50,284 nucleotides of DNA from contig JAAVTG010000126.1 of assembly GCA_011947345.1 (NCBI GenBank), positions 1 through 50,284 of the forward strand, read 5' to 3'. Source of the DNA: Phytophthora quininea (taxonomy: Eukaryota > Oomycota > Peronosporomycetes > Peronosporales > Peronosporaceae). The notes under the pieces are model-generated. The model was given only the letters and a program-made list of their open reading frames with translations. It made no database searches and was not told the origin of the DNA. Positions within the stretch are counted from its first letter, which is position 1, and each line of letters starts with the position of its first letter. The translations under genes and the position numbers were made by a program. Positions 33,438 to 43,058 of the stretch are shown piece by piece.

Positions 33438-34233
33438 AGATCCGTCGTCTTAGTGCACAACAACGACAGCATCATGCTCATCGACACGCGCAAGGTTGTC
33501 AATCCGTTCCAAGCCTACGACGCGCAATTCAGCAAGTCGGGCTTCCTATTCGTGGCCGCTGGTCATGCTACAGGATACGGAACCTTTGAGATCATGCGAA
33601 TCGTGGCCGAGAAGAAAGGCAATCCGAACCTGGAGAGCGTGCACAAGGTGAGAGAGAGAGTGTTCGACGAGGTGAAGCGAGCTTCTATTTACTAATGGCA
33701 ATGCGACTGCAGGTGATTGCGCACGCCGGAAGCTGCTCATGTTTAGACTTCGACTCGACTGGGAGGTGAGCATTGACCGAAATTGTTTTCTTGTTGCGAG
33801 ATTGACCCAATGTGTGGTGTGATGTAGATATTTGGCCCTCGGTGGAGTCGATTCACTAGTAAGTTTGTGGGACCTGGAAGAGCTTTACTGCGTCAAAACG
33901 TTTGTGGTCACAACGTACGTAGTACAAATGCTGTGGTTGTAACTGAGGAATTAGTGTGTGTGGCTTACGATATATTCCAACAGGGCCAGCGTTCGATCCG
34001 TTCGCTTTAGTCACGACGACAAGTACATTGCGATCGGACTGGAGGACACTGCTCTGATCGTGGTGGGCGTGGAAAGCGGCGAAAAAGCTGTAAAGGTGCA
34101 GCTGCAGAACAACTTACAGAGCTTGTGCTGGCACCCCAGCAAAAACCTGCTAGCTTACGTCGGTGACAAGGCGTCGAATGACAAGAACTTGAACCGCGAT
34201 GGGGTTATCAAAATGATCGAGTTGAAGGAGTAG
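33438..34233 (+). pseudogene. THOC3: 3' half of THOC3 (TREX/THO WD40 subunit)
   Basis: THOC3/TEX1 is a WD40 propeller of the THO complex, which couples transcription to mRNA export. This locus codes only the C-terminal part: HNNDSIMLIDTRKVVNPFQ (family DDVVTFIDAKT region), then VHKVIAHAGSCSCLDFDSTG, LALGGVDSLVSLWDLEELYC, SVRSVRFSHDDKYIAIGLED, SLCWHPSKNLLAYVGDK and a stop at 34233. Three short introns between exons are intact with GT-AG ends and join in phase (after 33648, 33765 and 33914, approximately). The N-terminal two to three blades and the start codon are absent; upstream is transposon debris. It is probably a 5'-truncated gene, unless earlier exons sit far upstream or the contig is misjoined. 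The missing part makes a functional propeller unlikely. Confidence 0.78.
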
Positions 34234-34302
34234 CTTGGGAGGCGAGAATCGGTTATGACAGCGGGAAGTATCAATTGTTAATCGAGGTGCTGGCTGCGGA
34301 TT

Positions 34303-35661
34303 TCAGTGCGTGCTTGCTGGTGGAAGTAGCAGCGAACTGGTAAGCTGCTGCACGTAGCCTTGCATGTGTAAACGCGCTCGGGCGACGCCCAAGTAGCAAC
34401 TGCACTGCTTCGCTGTAGCCACATCACCCAATTCCTGGGCCAGACGATGCGCCTGGTCGAATGCACGCTCTGCTTTTTCATACTCTCCGCGTCGACTAGC
34501 CAAGTGCCCTAGTTGAATCCACGCAAAGGTCTCGGCCGGTCGATCATCAACAGACTGGATCAATTGCAGGTGCTGGTTCATACACGCCACTGCCGTTTCC
34601 AGGTCGTTTTGACGGCTTGCTAAGAGTCCCAGATTTCCGACAGCGAGACTTTGCCCATACGCGCTGTTGAGCTGGATGGCTAGACGTAGCGCCTCCTGGT
34701 AGTAGTGCGCGGCTTCGTTTGGTCGATCGAGGGAGCCGAGCGTCAAGCCCAGGTTCAAATGCGCCACAAACTTCCCTGCATCGTCAGCGACTTCCAAGTG
34801 TTTCTGGTGGTATCCGAGCGCATGTTGCAGACATTTACTCTGGCGGTCGACATACTTGCCCGTGTAGCAAAATTCTTTCGCCGAGGATGAAAGGAGCTGG
34901 TAGTTGACTCCGATGCAGTTAGCCGCCAGGCCCATGAAAAGCTTGTTCTGGGTGCTTTCACTGATTGAGAGCACCAGCAGGTAGCTGTCGATCGCCTTCG
35001 AGTAGTCTTCGACATTGTCGTGTAGAATCCCGAGGCACAAGTACGCTGTACACTCTGCATCATGACGTCCTGCTCGCTTGCTGGACTCCGCCTGATATTC
35101 ACTCACGATTTAGTGAAGGCTTACGCCAAGCATTGCAGAATTCTTACCAACATGGAGTACTCCTTGATGAACTTGGATGACACTGAGCGTCCGCGATCTT
35201 TCAACTTCTGCGATGAGCAGCAGGCTAATTTCCCAGCTACTTCAATGCCATTGTCGAAAGAGGAGTGGATTTGCGTCTTTAGCTTGCGTAGTGCAGTTGC
35301 ATGCGGGGAGAAGACCGTCTTGCGGATTCGTTCCTCCCGAGAAGGTGGGAACTCCCTCGCCGGCGTTTTGATCTGTGCACCACCCAAAGAAACTTCAGCT
35401 CGACTTTAAGTCCCCAGTGGTATCAGCAGCCCTTACACTCTCTGGAGCATCGATCCGCTGCGGCAGGTCCACCTGCGGCGTCGCCTCTGCTAGCTGCGTG
35501 CCTTCCCTCGAGTTTACAGTCGTTACATTTGAGTTGATGCTGGGCAATCAATATGTGTATTAGCAGATTCAATCCCATGGTTGCATCACAGACACCACCT
35601 ACAAGTTGTCGAACGCTCGGTTGGACGGAGACTTGGGCGGCGAGCGTGACGATCTCACCAT
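34303..35661 (-). CDS. TPR protein, TTC29-like
   Basis: A protein of several tetratricopeptide repeats. After a Ser/Pro-rich N-terminus (MVRSSRSPPKSPSNRAFDN) come KFIKEYSML, the repeats CTAYLCLGILHDNVEDYSKA, CLQHALGYHQKHLEVADDAG, AHLNLGLTLGSLDRPNEAAH, NLGLLASRQNDLETAVACMN and WIQLGHLASRRGEYEKAERA, and a tail ending SLLLPPASTH. The order and the DAECTAYLCLG / KAIDSYL segments resemble TTC29, an axoneme-associated protein in other eukaryotes. That would suit a zoospore flagellum, but the match is by eye. Introns at 35540-35602 and 35092-35147 join in phase. One extra base at about 35395-35410 breaks the frame before VSLGGAQIKTP. It is divergent from the Erv1 gene and converges on the THOC3 part. 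Confidence 0.72.
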
Positions 35662-35895
35662 TCTCTCGCTGGTGACCTTCCAGCAGATATAACGCCAAGT
35701 TGAAGTTGACCGCAAAATGTGTGGACCACAATCTTCGTGGTGTAGCATTACTATTCCAGTCGAGGGGTATGCAAAATACAACGGTCTCTAGAATGTCGAC
35801 ATTGGGTATAGTATAACTAGCGAGGGGTCGTACACGTTTCTAGCAGCATTCGAGAAGTAGCTCCAAGCGAAAGACATCAAAGACCGTGGACGACG

Positions 35896-36535
35896 ATGGC
35901 AGGCACCAAGAGTGATCCTAACTGCGTGGAGCCTGCATGTGCCGACAAGATGAGCCTCTTCAAGAGCTCCATGGGCAAGAAGGCGCCCAAGGGAACTACG
36001 GAATCCAAGACCAACGATTGCCCACTGGATCGCCAAGAGCTGGGCAACGCCACTTGGGGACTGGTACGCTTTGGTATCTTTTACAGAGCTGCTCTATTGA
36101 AGACCAGCAACTCATTGTGCGTGTTGTAGCTACACTCGATGGGCATTTACTACCCGGACAAGCCGTCGCCGGAATACCAGGCCAAGGCGAAGACGTTTGT
36201 CGAAGCGCTGGCACTCATGTACCCGTGCGTACATTGCGCCAAGGACTTTCAGAAGGAAATCGCCAAGTCGCCACCGCGGTAAGATGTTATTGTGTATGCG
36301 TTGACAAGTTGAAATGACGTTTTAATTCTATCAAATGTTGAAATGCAACAGTGTGGAGTCGCGCACGACGTTTTCCATGTGGCTCTGCGAGCAGCACAAC
36401 ATTGTGAACCGTAAGATCCACAAGCCGCTGTTCGAGTGCACGATGGAGAACCTCGAGGAACGATGGAGAAAGGGAAAGCCGTCGTGCTGGGGCGAAGACG
36501 GCGATGAGAACTCGGCGCAGGACTCGCTGGGCTAA
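35896..36535 (+). CDS. ERV1: Erv1/ALR FAD-linked sulfhydryl oxidase
   Basis: Sulfhydryl oxidase of the mitochondrial intermembrane space type, which re-oxidises Mia40 or acts directly in disulfide import. Seen: CPLDRQELGNATWGLLHSMG with YYPDKPSPEYQ (FAD-binding start of the Erv/ALR fold), the redox CxxC motif YPCVHCAKDF, the FAD-contact motif WLCEQHNIVNRKIHKP, and the structural pair FEC...RWRKGKPSC. An N-terminal CVEPAC pair could be the shuttle disulfide (inference). Two introns, 36064-36129 and 36279-36351, join in phase. About 165 residues, normal for the family, with no obvious presequence. It is head-to-head with the TPR gene, and its stop lies about 34 bases from the end of the endoplasmin locus. 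Confidence 0.94.
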
Positions 36536-36568
36536 TGCATGCCAAGCAATTTTTGAACGGAGCAAGAG

Positions 36569-39018
36569 TCAGCTGGGTTTGTTGTTGTAATTGACGCAGT
36601 TCGGCCATTTCCTCCACCTCTTCGTCAACCTCTTCTTCCTCCTACGAGCCGAAAAGTGGCTGGAATCATCCATGTCAAAGCCAGAGTTGATAAGCGCAGT
36701 GTCGTACAGCAACCACGCCAAGTCCTTGGTCTCCTCCTTCTCAGGATCGCTCGCCATGAGGTCGTTGAGCTTAGAGACGATGGGGTGACGAGGGTTAAGC
36801 TCCAGGATCGCAGAGCTCGTGCCATACATCGGGAGTTCGAGTCGCCCTTAGCAAACGTCTGCGCCTTGATGATGCGCTGCATGTTGGCCGAGTATCCCCA
36901 CTGCGTTGTCACCATAACGGCAGGTGAGTCCACCACACGCTGGGACATGGTTACACGCGAGATCTTGCCCGCATACAGCGTCTTCAGCGCGGTCGTGAGC
37001 GCCTCGTACTTGCGCCTCGTACTTGTCCGCGTACAGCTTCTCGCGCTTCTACACCAGAGACTCATCCTCACCACCGAATTTGATGCCCTCCTTCGTAATG
37101 GACACCAGCTTCTTGCCGTCGTAGTCAGCAATGTGCGATACCATGTTCTCATCGAAGGTGTCGACAAAGTAGAGCACCTCCAGCCCCTTCGCACGCATCT
37201 TCTCCATGAAGGAGACTTCTCGCACACCTCGACGCTTTCAGCAGCGATGTAGTAGATGGAGTCTTGCCAGTCCTTCATGCGGTCTACGTACTGTTCCAGA
37301 GACAGCAACTTGCCATCACTGTCGCTCAACACGAAGCGTAGCAACTTCACCAGCTTCGCCTTGTTAGCAGGGTCGTCCATCACGCCAAGCTTGATGTTCT
37401 TGCCAAATTCTTCCCAGAACTTGTTGTAAGACGCGTTTCCGTCCTCGTCGGCATCAGCCTCAGTTTCCTCGGCTTCCTCCGACTCTGCGTCGGTCGAGTC
37501 GGTCGACTCCGCGTCGTCTTCGTCCCCTCCTCCTCCTCGTCACCCTCGTCGTTCTCCGCCAGTTTACGCAGCATCTCGAGGACCTTCCGCACCAGCTTCT
37601 TGCGGACAACACGCAGGATTTTGTTCTCCTGGAGAGTTTCGCGAGAAACGTTGATAGGCAAGTCGTCCGAGTCTACCACACCAGCAACGAAGTTGAGATA
37701 TCGCGGCAGGAAGTCGTCGAAGTCGTCAGTGATCAGCACCTTGCGGACATACAGCTTAATTTCCGCATTCTTGTTCTCAAAGCGCGTGTAGAGGTCGTTT
37801 GGGGCTTGGCCAGGTACGTACAAGATAGACTTGAACTCAATCTCTCCTTCAGCCTGGAAGTGGATCCACGTCAGCGGATCCGTGCTGTCCGTCTTTTGCA
37901 GTGAGTGGTAGAAGCTCTCGTACTCTTCGTCGCTAATGTCGTCCTTGGAGCGCGTCCAGATGGCCTTGACTTCATTCACGCGCTCCCAGTTCCACACTGT
38001 GCGTGCCTCCGTGCGTGTCTTAGGGGCCTTCTCTTCATCATCTTCCTCTACGGCCTCCAGCTCCTCGTCTTCCTCTCCAGTCTTCTCAGTCTCCTTCTTT
38101 GGTCTCTTCGCCATCCACCAGCTCCTCTTCAACCTCATAGGTCTCAGTAGAGCTCGAGTTAACGAAGATGGGGAAATTAATGAACTCACTATAGTGTCCG
38201 ACGAGGTTCTTGAGCTTCTCTTGGTCCTGGAACTCCGTGGCGTCAGGTTTGAGGAACAGCGTGATCTCTGTGCCACGTCCCAGTGTGTCACCGCGTGGGT
38301 CCTTGGCGATCATGAAGGACGCGTTGGCATCCGACTCCCAAATGTACTGGGCGTCGTCGTGGTGCTTGCTGATGAAGCGCACGCGGTCGGCCACGAGGTA
38401 GACCGAGTAGAAACCGACGCCGAACTGGCCGATGAGGCTGCTGTCGTCGACACCAGCCTGCATGGACTCGACGAAGTTGGCGGTGCCGGACTTGGCCACC
38501 GTGCCCAGGTTGTTGACAAGGTCGTCCTTGGTCATACCACACCGTGCGCGTCGCGGTCGACGCTGATGCGGATCTCCAGGTCCCTCAGTTCGCCCAGCAG
38601 CTCGCTGTTGACAGTGCCAGCAAGCGGATCTTGTCCAGCGCGTCCGAGGCGTTGGAGATGAGATTGCGCAGGAAGATCTCCTTGGTGCGGTACAGCGAGT
38701 TGATGAGGATGTCCATGAGACACGAGATCTCGGCCTGGAACGCGAACGTCTCGCCGCCGCTCAGCGACTCGTCATCCACCACTAAGTTCTGCGAGTTTCT
38801 TCTGTCAAAGAAGAATAAGAATAAAAGTGTTAGGATATTATTTGGAGTAGATGAGGATGAAAGAACCACTCCACTTACTTGAGCACGTCTTCAGAGCCCG
38901 TGGACACCTCGGATGTTGGTGGTGGGTAGAGCGCTGCAGCAGAGCACAAGCCCCGCAGGAGCAGCAGCAGTGACGAGAGGCGGCCGCCCCGGGAATAACC
39001 CCGATCGCAAAAACACAT
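36569..39018 (-). pseudogene. HSP90B1: Broken endoplasmin (GRP94-type HSP90)
   Basis: ER-type HSP90. The start at 39018 gives MCFCDRGYSRGG then LSSLLLLLRGLCSAAALY, a plausible ER signal peptide. An intron (38802-38878) leads to [20 protein letters not shown]. The N-domain ([30 protein letters not shown]), acidic linker, middle domain ([32 protein letters not shown]) and C-domain ([15 protein letters not shown]) are all recognisable. Lesions: the catalytic Glu motif IFLRELISNAS reads [11 protein letters not shown]; the DTGxGM ATP-site motif is deleted at about 38545; a TAG replaces a likely GAG at 37049-37051; a 13-base tandem duplication sits at 36999-37024; there are at least five further frame changes; no K/HDEL end is visible. 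Some breaks look like the homopolymer errors seen elsewhere, but the whole set indicates a dead copy. The retained intron argues against a processed copy. Confidence 0.84.
36999..37024 (-). repeat. 13-base tandem duplication in endoplasmin
   Basis: GCGCCTCGTACTT occurs twice in direct succession (plus-strand reading), at 36999-37011 and 37012-37024. On the coding strand it duplicates a KYEA-coding unit and shifts the frame by one base. The family shows a single copy here, so this is a lesion rather than a variable repeat. Confidence 0.9.
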
Positions 39019-39185
39019 TCCCCAAAATGTGTTCAACAGTGAACCCGAAATTTGATTTTTTTCCCCTGTCTGAATCTACGGCGAACTTCGTTCATTGCAA
39101 TTCGCACGCAGACGCTTGCCTAACCATAATGGAGGGCCAGGATTGAGCGAAGTTAGAGCAAACAGTAAGCGAAATTCGCGACAAT
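39019..39185. other. Spacer between endoplasmin and Crypton
   Basis: This short spacer would hold the endoplasmin promoter. The Crypton-derived sequence begins within about 200 bases of the endoplasmin start. No distinct promoter element was identified. Confidence 0.35.
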
Positions 39186-40104
39186 ACCGCTAGCGAGCGC
39201 CCAACAACAACTTACCAGAACTCCTACTGCCACTTCCTCGCTTGGCTCGCCCGACACAAGTCACACGCCATTCTCAGTCTCGGAGACACAAGTATAGCCA
39301 CAATACAACAGCTACGCACGGAGTCCGAGCTCACGAACTATTTCAAGGGATTCAAGCACAAACTCGCCAAAGACGCTGGGAATGAGGATGCCATCGTGTC
39401 GCCTGGTAAGGACCCGCTCATGTTTGATCTATATTCGTTTTTGCGTGAGAAAATGATAGGAAACGCAAGCAAGGAGATGGCATTCGCACATGCCTACATG
39501 GTCATTGCATGGAATTTATATGCCACTCCTCGAATGCGTTTGGCATTCGTCACTCTCACATGGAATGGAGAGGCGATGCGTTGCAGGTTTACTTCGCGCG
39601 CACGAAAATGATCAAGGTGGTAATCGGCCACGAGACCGTCGGCATGTCCACGCAATTCCACTTCAGCCTAGCATTTGTCCTATAGTTGCGTTGGGGCTTT
39701 ACTCGGCAACGTCGAATTTCGACGGCAGTGATCTACTTTCCCTGGCATAATCAATATGAGCGTTTCCAGAAGTGCAGGCTCCATTTGCTTACTCAAGAAG
39801 ATGTTGCAGCTGAGTTGAGGCACGACGCCACCGAGCTGGGGACAAACTCAATGCGGAAAGGATCAGCCACATTTGGTCCTCCGGCCCGATGGCTTGTCCG
39901 GCATCTACCGCTATTCATTTGTGGGCAAGTTGGTGAGTAGGAAGCGGTCAGAACACATATCTGCGGTATGAAGCTGCCGGTATCATGCACGTGAGGCGCA
40001 TAGTGGCGGAGCTGCGTACGGAAGGTTAAAATTCCCAAATATTGGCGCCTCACTTCAATATCCATGACGAGTGCGTTGCAATGGGCACGAAACTTATGTT
40101 TCCA
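39186..40104 (+). pseudogene. Decayed Crypton tyrosine recombinase
   Basis: Remnant of a Crypton-type tyrosine-recombinase transposon, a class known from oomycetes. Seen: an N-terminal NSYCHFLAWLARHKSHAIL segment, ELTNYFKGFKHKLAKDAGNE, PGKDPLMFDLYSFLREKMIG, KEMAFAHAYMVIAWNLYAT. Then, in a second frame, ENDQGGNRPRDRRHVHAIPL with PLQPSICPIVALGLY, and ELGTNSMRKGSAT in a third. The last is the catalytic H-x-x-R motif (family THSxRKG), here with His changed to Asn. YLRYEAAGIMHVRRIVAEL at about 39960 carries the probable nucleophile tyrosine region. Frame changes and a stop separate the pieces, and part of the N-terminal domain is missing. Confidence 0.76.
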
Positions 40105-40566
40105 AGAGTCGTGACACCTGATGGGTTGGCCATACATTTTTGGGGGCCCATTGAAGGTCGACGACATGACATCACGCTACTCAACGAAAGCAAGTTGATT
40201 CAGTTTCTAGAAGAGCATCGCGCAATCTTTGACGGCTACAATATCTACAGGGGCCCTGCGTACGGTATACGCAAGTTCATCGTCTCTGGCTTCAAGAAGG
40301 GCAGGCTTTCGACTGTTGAACAGCTTTTCAACTCCAGAATGAGCTCTGTTCGTGAAGCCGTGGAGTGGAAGTTCAAGGAGCTAAAGACGCTGTGGGCTTT
40401 CATCGATTTCAAGAAGTCTCTTCGAATTCGACTATCTCCTGTTGGTAAGTACGTTGCTACCAGTATGCTGCTGCCAAACTACCACTGCTGCTATTATCAA
40501 GGCAATCAGATTAGCTCGTACTTCGATCTAACACCTCCTAGTCTAGAGTCCTATCTACTGCAATAG
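40105..40566 (+). pseudogene. PIF/Harbinger transposase, 5'-truncated
   Basis: C-terminal part of a Harbinger-type DDE transposase: VVTPDGLAIHFWGPIEGRRH, LLNESKLIQFLEEH, YRGPAYGIRKFIVSGFKKG, QLFNSRMSSVREAVEWKFKE (Glu region), LSPVGKYVATSMLL, then NQISSYFDLTPPSLESYLL to the stop at 40566. The N-terminal domain and first catalytic Asp are absent, and the usual YGDxAY second-Asp motif reads YRGPAY. The frame is open from 40042, so its first 20 codons come from the Crypton-like side. It faces the Myb/SANT-like gene with only ten bases between stops, the usual two-gene layout of this superfamily. Confidence 0.76.
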
Positions 40567-40576
40567 AATCACTACT

Positions 40577-41244
40577 CTAAGTTGCTTTCTGCGCATTGAT
40601 AATTGCTAAGATGCTGTTCGTGACAGCCCCGACAAGCTGTAGCATGTGCTCGTTCGCTTCTTGACGCGCACAAGCAGCCTCCGCGCGGTCTTCCATCCGT
40701 TCCTGGGCTCATTTCAACGCCATCTCCTCCTTTTCAGCCTTTTTTTTCAGCCGCCTCTTTCTCCTTCAGACTGACTAGTAGCTCTTTAAGCTCTGTGTCC
40801 TTGCGCTTCTTGGGTGGGCTGCCTTCCTCTGATCCTTCACGCAATGTTTCCATGGCCAGACGACGCGCCGTGAGGATGCCTCCTCCTCCGCTCGCGCTTT
40901 CGGCGATAGGACTCCTTCGCAGCCGCAACAGAAGTGGCATGGTCATCAATCAGCGTGACTATCTCATCTAAGATCGTCGTTTTCTCTGATTCTTCTTCAG
41001 AGACGCCAGACAGAGCAGCTGCCTCGGTTGCCTGCTCTCGGTGCGTTTTCAGCAGCTTGTCGAACCGCCTACTAGCGGTCTTTCCGCTGAGTTTGTCACG
41101 CGGAAAGCTTTCATCAGCTACGAGGGTCGCTGCCAGAGCGTCCCACTTGGCCAGAATGCCTCCACGAGGCTGCAGAAAGGGGCGGTCGCCTAGCGCCTGC
41201 CGCAGGAGCGCTAGATCCTCTTCATCGGAGAAATTTCGACGCAT
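40577..41244 (-). pseudogene. Harbinger Myb/SANT-like DNA-binding partner
   Basis: Second protein of the PIF/Harbinger element, which in studied elements binds DNA and recruits the transposase. Seen: MRRNFSDEEDLALLRQALGD, a Trp-containing segment GGILAKWDALAATLV, then SGKTASRRFDKLLKTHREQ (Myb/SANT-like helices). The charged KKRKDTELKELLVSLKEKEA coiled coil follows and the tail ends QLVGAVTNSILAIINAQKAT at 40577. Two frame changes (about 40880-40900 and 40740) and one in-frame TGA (about 40710, likely from CGA) make it non-functional as read. The tail-to-tail position with the transposase supports the assignment. Confidence 0.66.
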
Positions 41245-41535
41245 CTTGAGAGTGATTGAGTGGCGGAGCAGAGCTGTTATGTGATGTACGATACATAACC
41301 CGCTGCAGATTTAATTCCTCACACTCGCCATTTCTGCGGACTGAAAATCCTCACAACGTCATGTTTCGCCCCGGTTTTGCTCATCGCTGGCCCCTGTGCG
41401 GATAATGTGAAGGTGAAGTCTTTTGCGAAACATCTCTACTACTTGAGTCAACTTTCTTTATAATTGAGTGAAGCCGCATCATCAGCGGTATTTCATAATA
41501 AAGAGGAATGACTGGTCTAGAGACGACGGAGGGGC
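41245..41535. other. Right flank of the Harbinger element
   Basis: No gene. This should hold the start region of the Myb-like gene and the right terminal repeat of the element, but I could not match a terminal inverted repeat to sequence on the Crypton side. Confidence 0.35.
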
Positions 41536-42138
41536 TTGCCACACGAAAGCCTCCGTAGGAAAAGAGTTAGAGTCCTAGCCAGCTTAATGTCACTTCGCAA
41601 AAATATTCCAAGCGCTTACAAGCTATGGACACCGCCTTGTGTAAGGTCGAGGATTCTCTGTGCTGTACGTTTAGATCTGATTTACATATACAAAACAAAA
41701 TATTATTTAGAGTGTTTTCGTAACTGCCTGGACGGTAAATACATGATCCGGTTTACAGATGTGAGTAAACGTCCCGATTATGTTCACGTTTGGCGCACCG
41801 TCAATCTTGTCGGAAAGGGTTGCACACGCAGGCGGTGGCAAGATGAGATGTTCCCGTACATTCACGCAGTGAAGGCTGCCATCCACCACGGACTGCACGT
41901 GACCGAGCTATATGACGTCGAACGGTTCTCAGCGAAGGCGGCTAGCAAAACGTACTACTGCCATTTCATTCCGATCGTCTTGTTCCTCACACTTGTCATA
42001 GGCATCTCTGTATGCATTCCAGAAGTGATAGCGCCGAGCAGCTTGCCCCTTATGATATATACAGTGTATTCGCCGAAAATCGTAAAGCATTCATTGCTGC
42101 TTGGAAATTGTAAAATCGTTCGCCCCAAAAGTATCTAG
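41536..42138 (+). pseudogene. MULE transposase tail (SWIM zinc finger remnant)
   Basis: A 200-codon open frame whose middle resembles the C-terminal SWIM zinc finger region of Mutator-like transposases: YVHVWRTVNLVGKGCTRRRW, QDEMFPYIHAVKAAIHHGLH and VTELYDVERFSAKAASKTYY. The zinc ligands have decayed: the C-x-C pair reads C-T-R, and the C-x-H pair reads Y-I-H. The part after about 41960 is hydrophobic and AT-rich and probably random. No catalytic DDE core is present, so this is a fragment. Confidence 0.52.
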
Positions 42139-42785
42139 TGTAGTTTTGATTTACGTATTTTCAAATGGATTCCGATTTAGCCCCGCTAGTTCTAAATATA
42201 AAATGTTTTCCTTTCCATAAACTGGGTGGCATTTTGTGTGTGGATATATTGGTAGGTCTTCATGACAAACCACTACTCAGCCCACTACTCAGTAGCCGAT
42301 AATTTCTTGCTGGCAAGTGGAATGAAGACGAAGGCAGCGCGTTACTCAAAACAAACATAGACATTAAGCTTCTATTGTTACTGCCTACGTCCAATTGGAG
42401 CTACAACCTGTGGAATAAAGCAGATAAAAGAAAAATACCATGCCTGTCCAAGGGGTTTGACCGGGGAAATATCGATGGAGCTCTGTCACAGCGTTTTGCC
42501 TTGTTGGATGCCTGCTTGGACTCACCTGCTGGACATGTTAGCCCATTCATTAAATATTCCATCATGTACTCATAAAATATCTCAATCGTATCACACCTAC
42601 ACGAACCTCCATTATGCGATAACTCTAGAAACGGAGGGTATTGCGTAAGAGCGCATGCTCTCACTGGACATCTACCATGTCAGGGTCATGCATTCGGATC
42701 CCGTTGGCACCGGTTTCCCCACCTTTCCATCGCAAGTTTGTGCACAAAATACGCGTTCACCAACACCAGATCCACCAGCCCTATT
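42139..42785. other. Gene-free repeat-zone stretch
   Basis: No gene or motif recognised; only short open frames on both strands. Confidence 0.45.
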
Positions 42786-43058
42786 AATATTGTCCTGTAG
42801 TACTTCCGCATCCGCACAGACTTCTAGATGGAGTAGTGCTACAGGCGTAATTGGTCGTGGGCGTCTACGCCGCCCATAGTCTCATGGTAGTCGACGACCA
42901 GTCGAGGACACGGCACCGCTGAGACGCGGCCGTCCGACTCACGACGAGTCACTTGAACCGGCTGTGTAGAGCAGCCAGACTAGGAATCGCACTGGCTGAG
43001 AGCCAATCCAAACAAGCGCAATAAATTCTGGATGCTCTGCCATTGAGCAATTTTGTAA
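42786..43058 (-). mobile_element. tRNA-derived SINE-like element
   Basis: On the minus strand, TTGCTCAATGGCAGAGCATCC (plus 43030-43050) matches a tRNA D-arm/A box. About 57 bases on, AGTGCGATTCC (plus 42983-42993) matches a B box at 9 of 11 positions. No acceptor or anticodon stem can be formed, so it is not a working tRNA. A GC-rich tRNA-unrelated body runs on for about 200 bases to about 42786. SINEs with this make-up are known in Phytophthora. The 3' end is my estimate, and I could not see clear target-site duplications. Confidence 0.5.

Noticed and set aside
36656..37252. 198-codon plus-strand frame, partly hydrophobic
   Set aside because: Opposite the HSP90 C-terminal domain; explained as antisense of coding sequence.
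37936..38661. 241-codon plus-strand frame across the endoplasmin locus
   Set aside because: It lies wholly opposite recognisable HSP90 exons and shows no family motif; a GC-rich antisense shadow.
42975..43058. A tRNA gene on the minus strand
   Set aside because: The D-arm and a B box are present, but no acceptor or anticodon stem forms, so I call it a SINE head.
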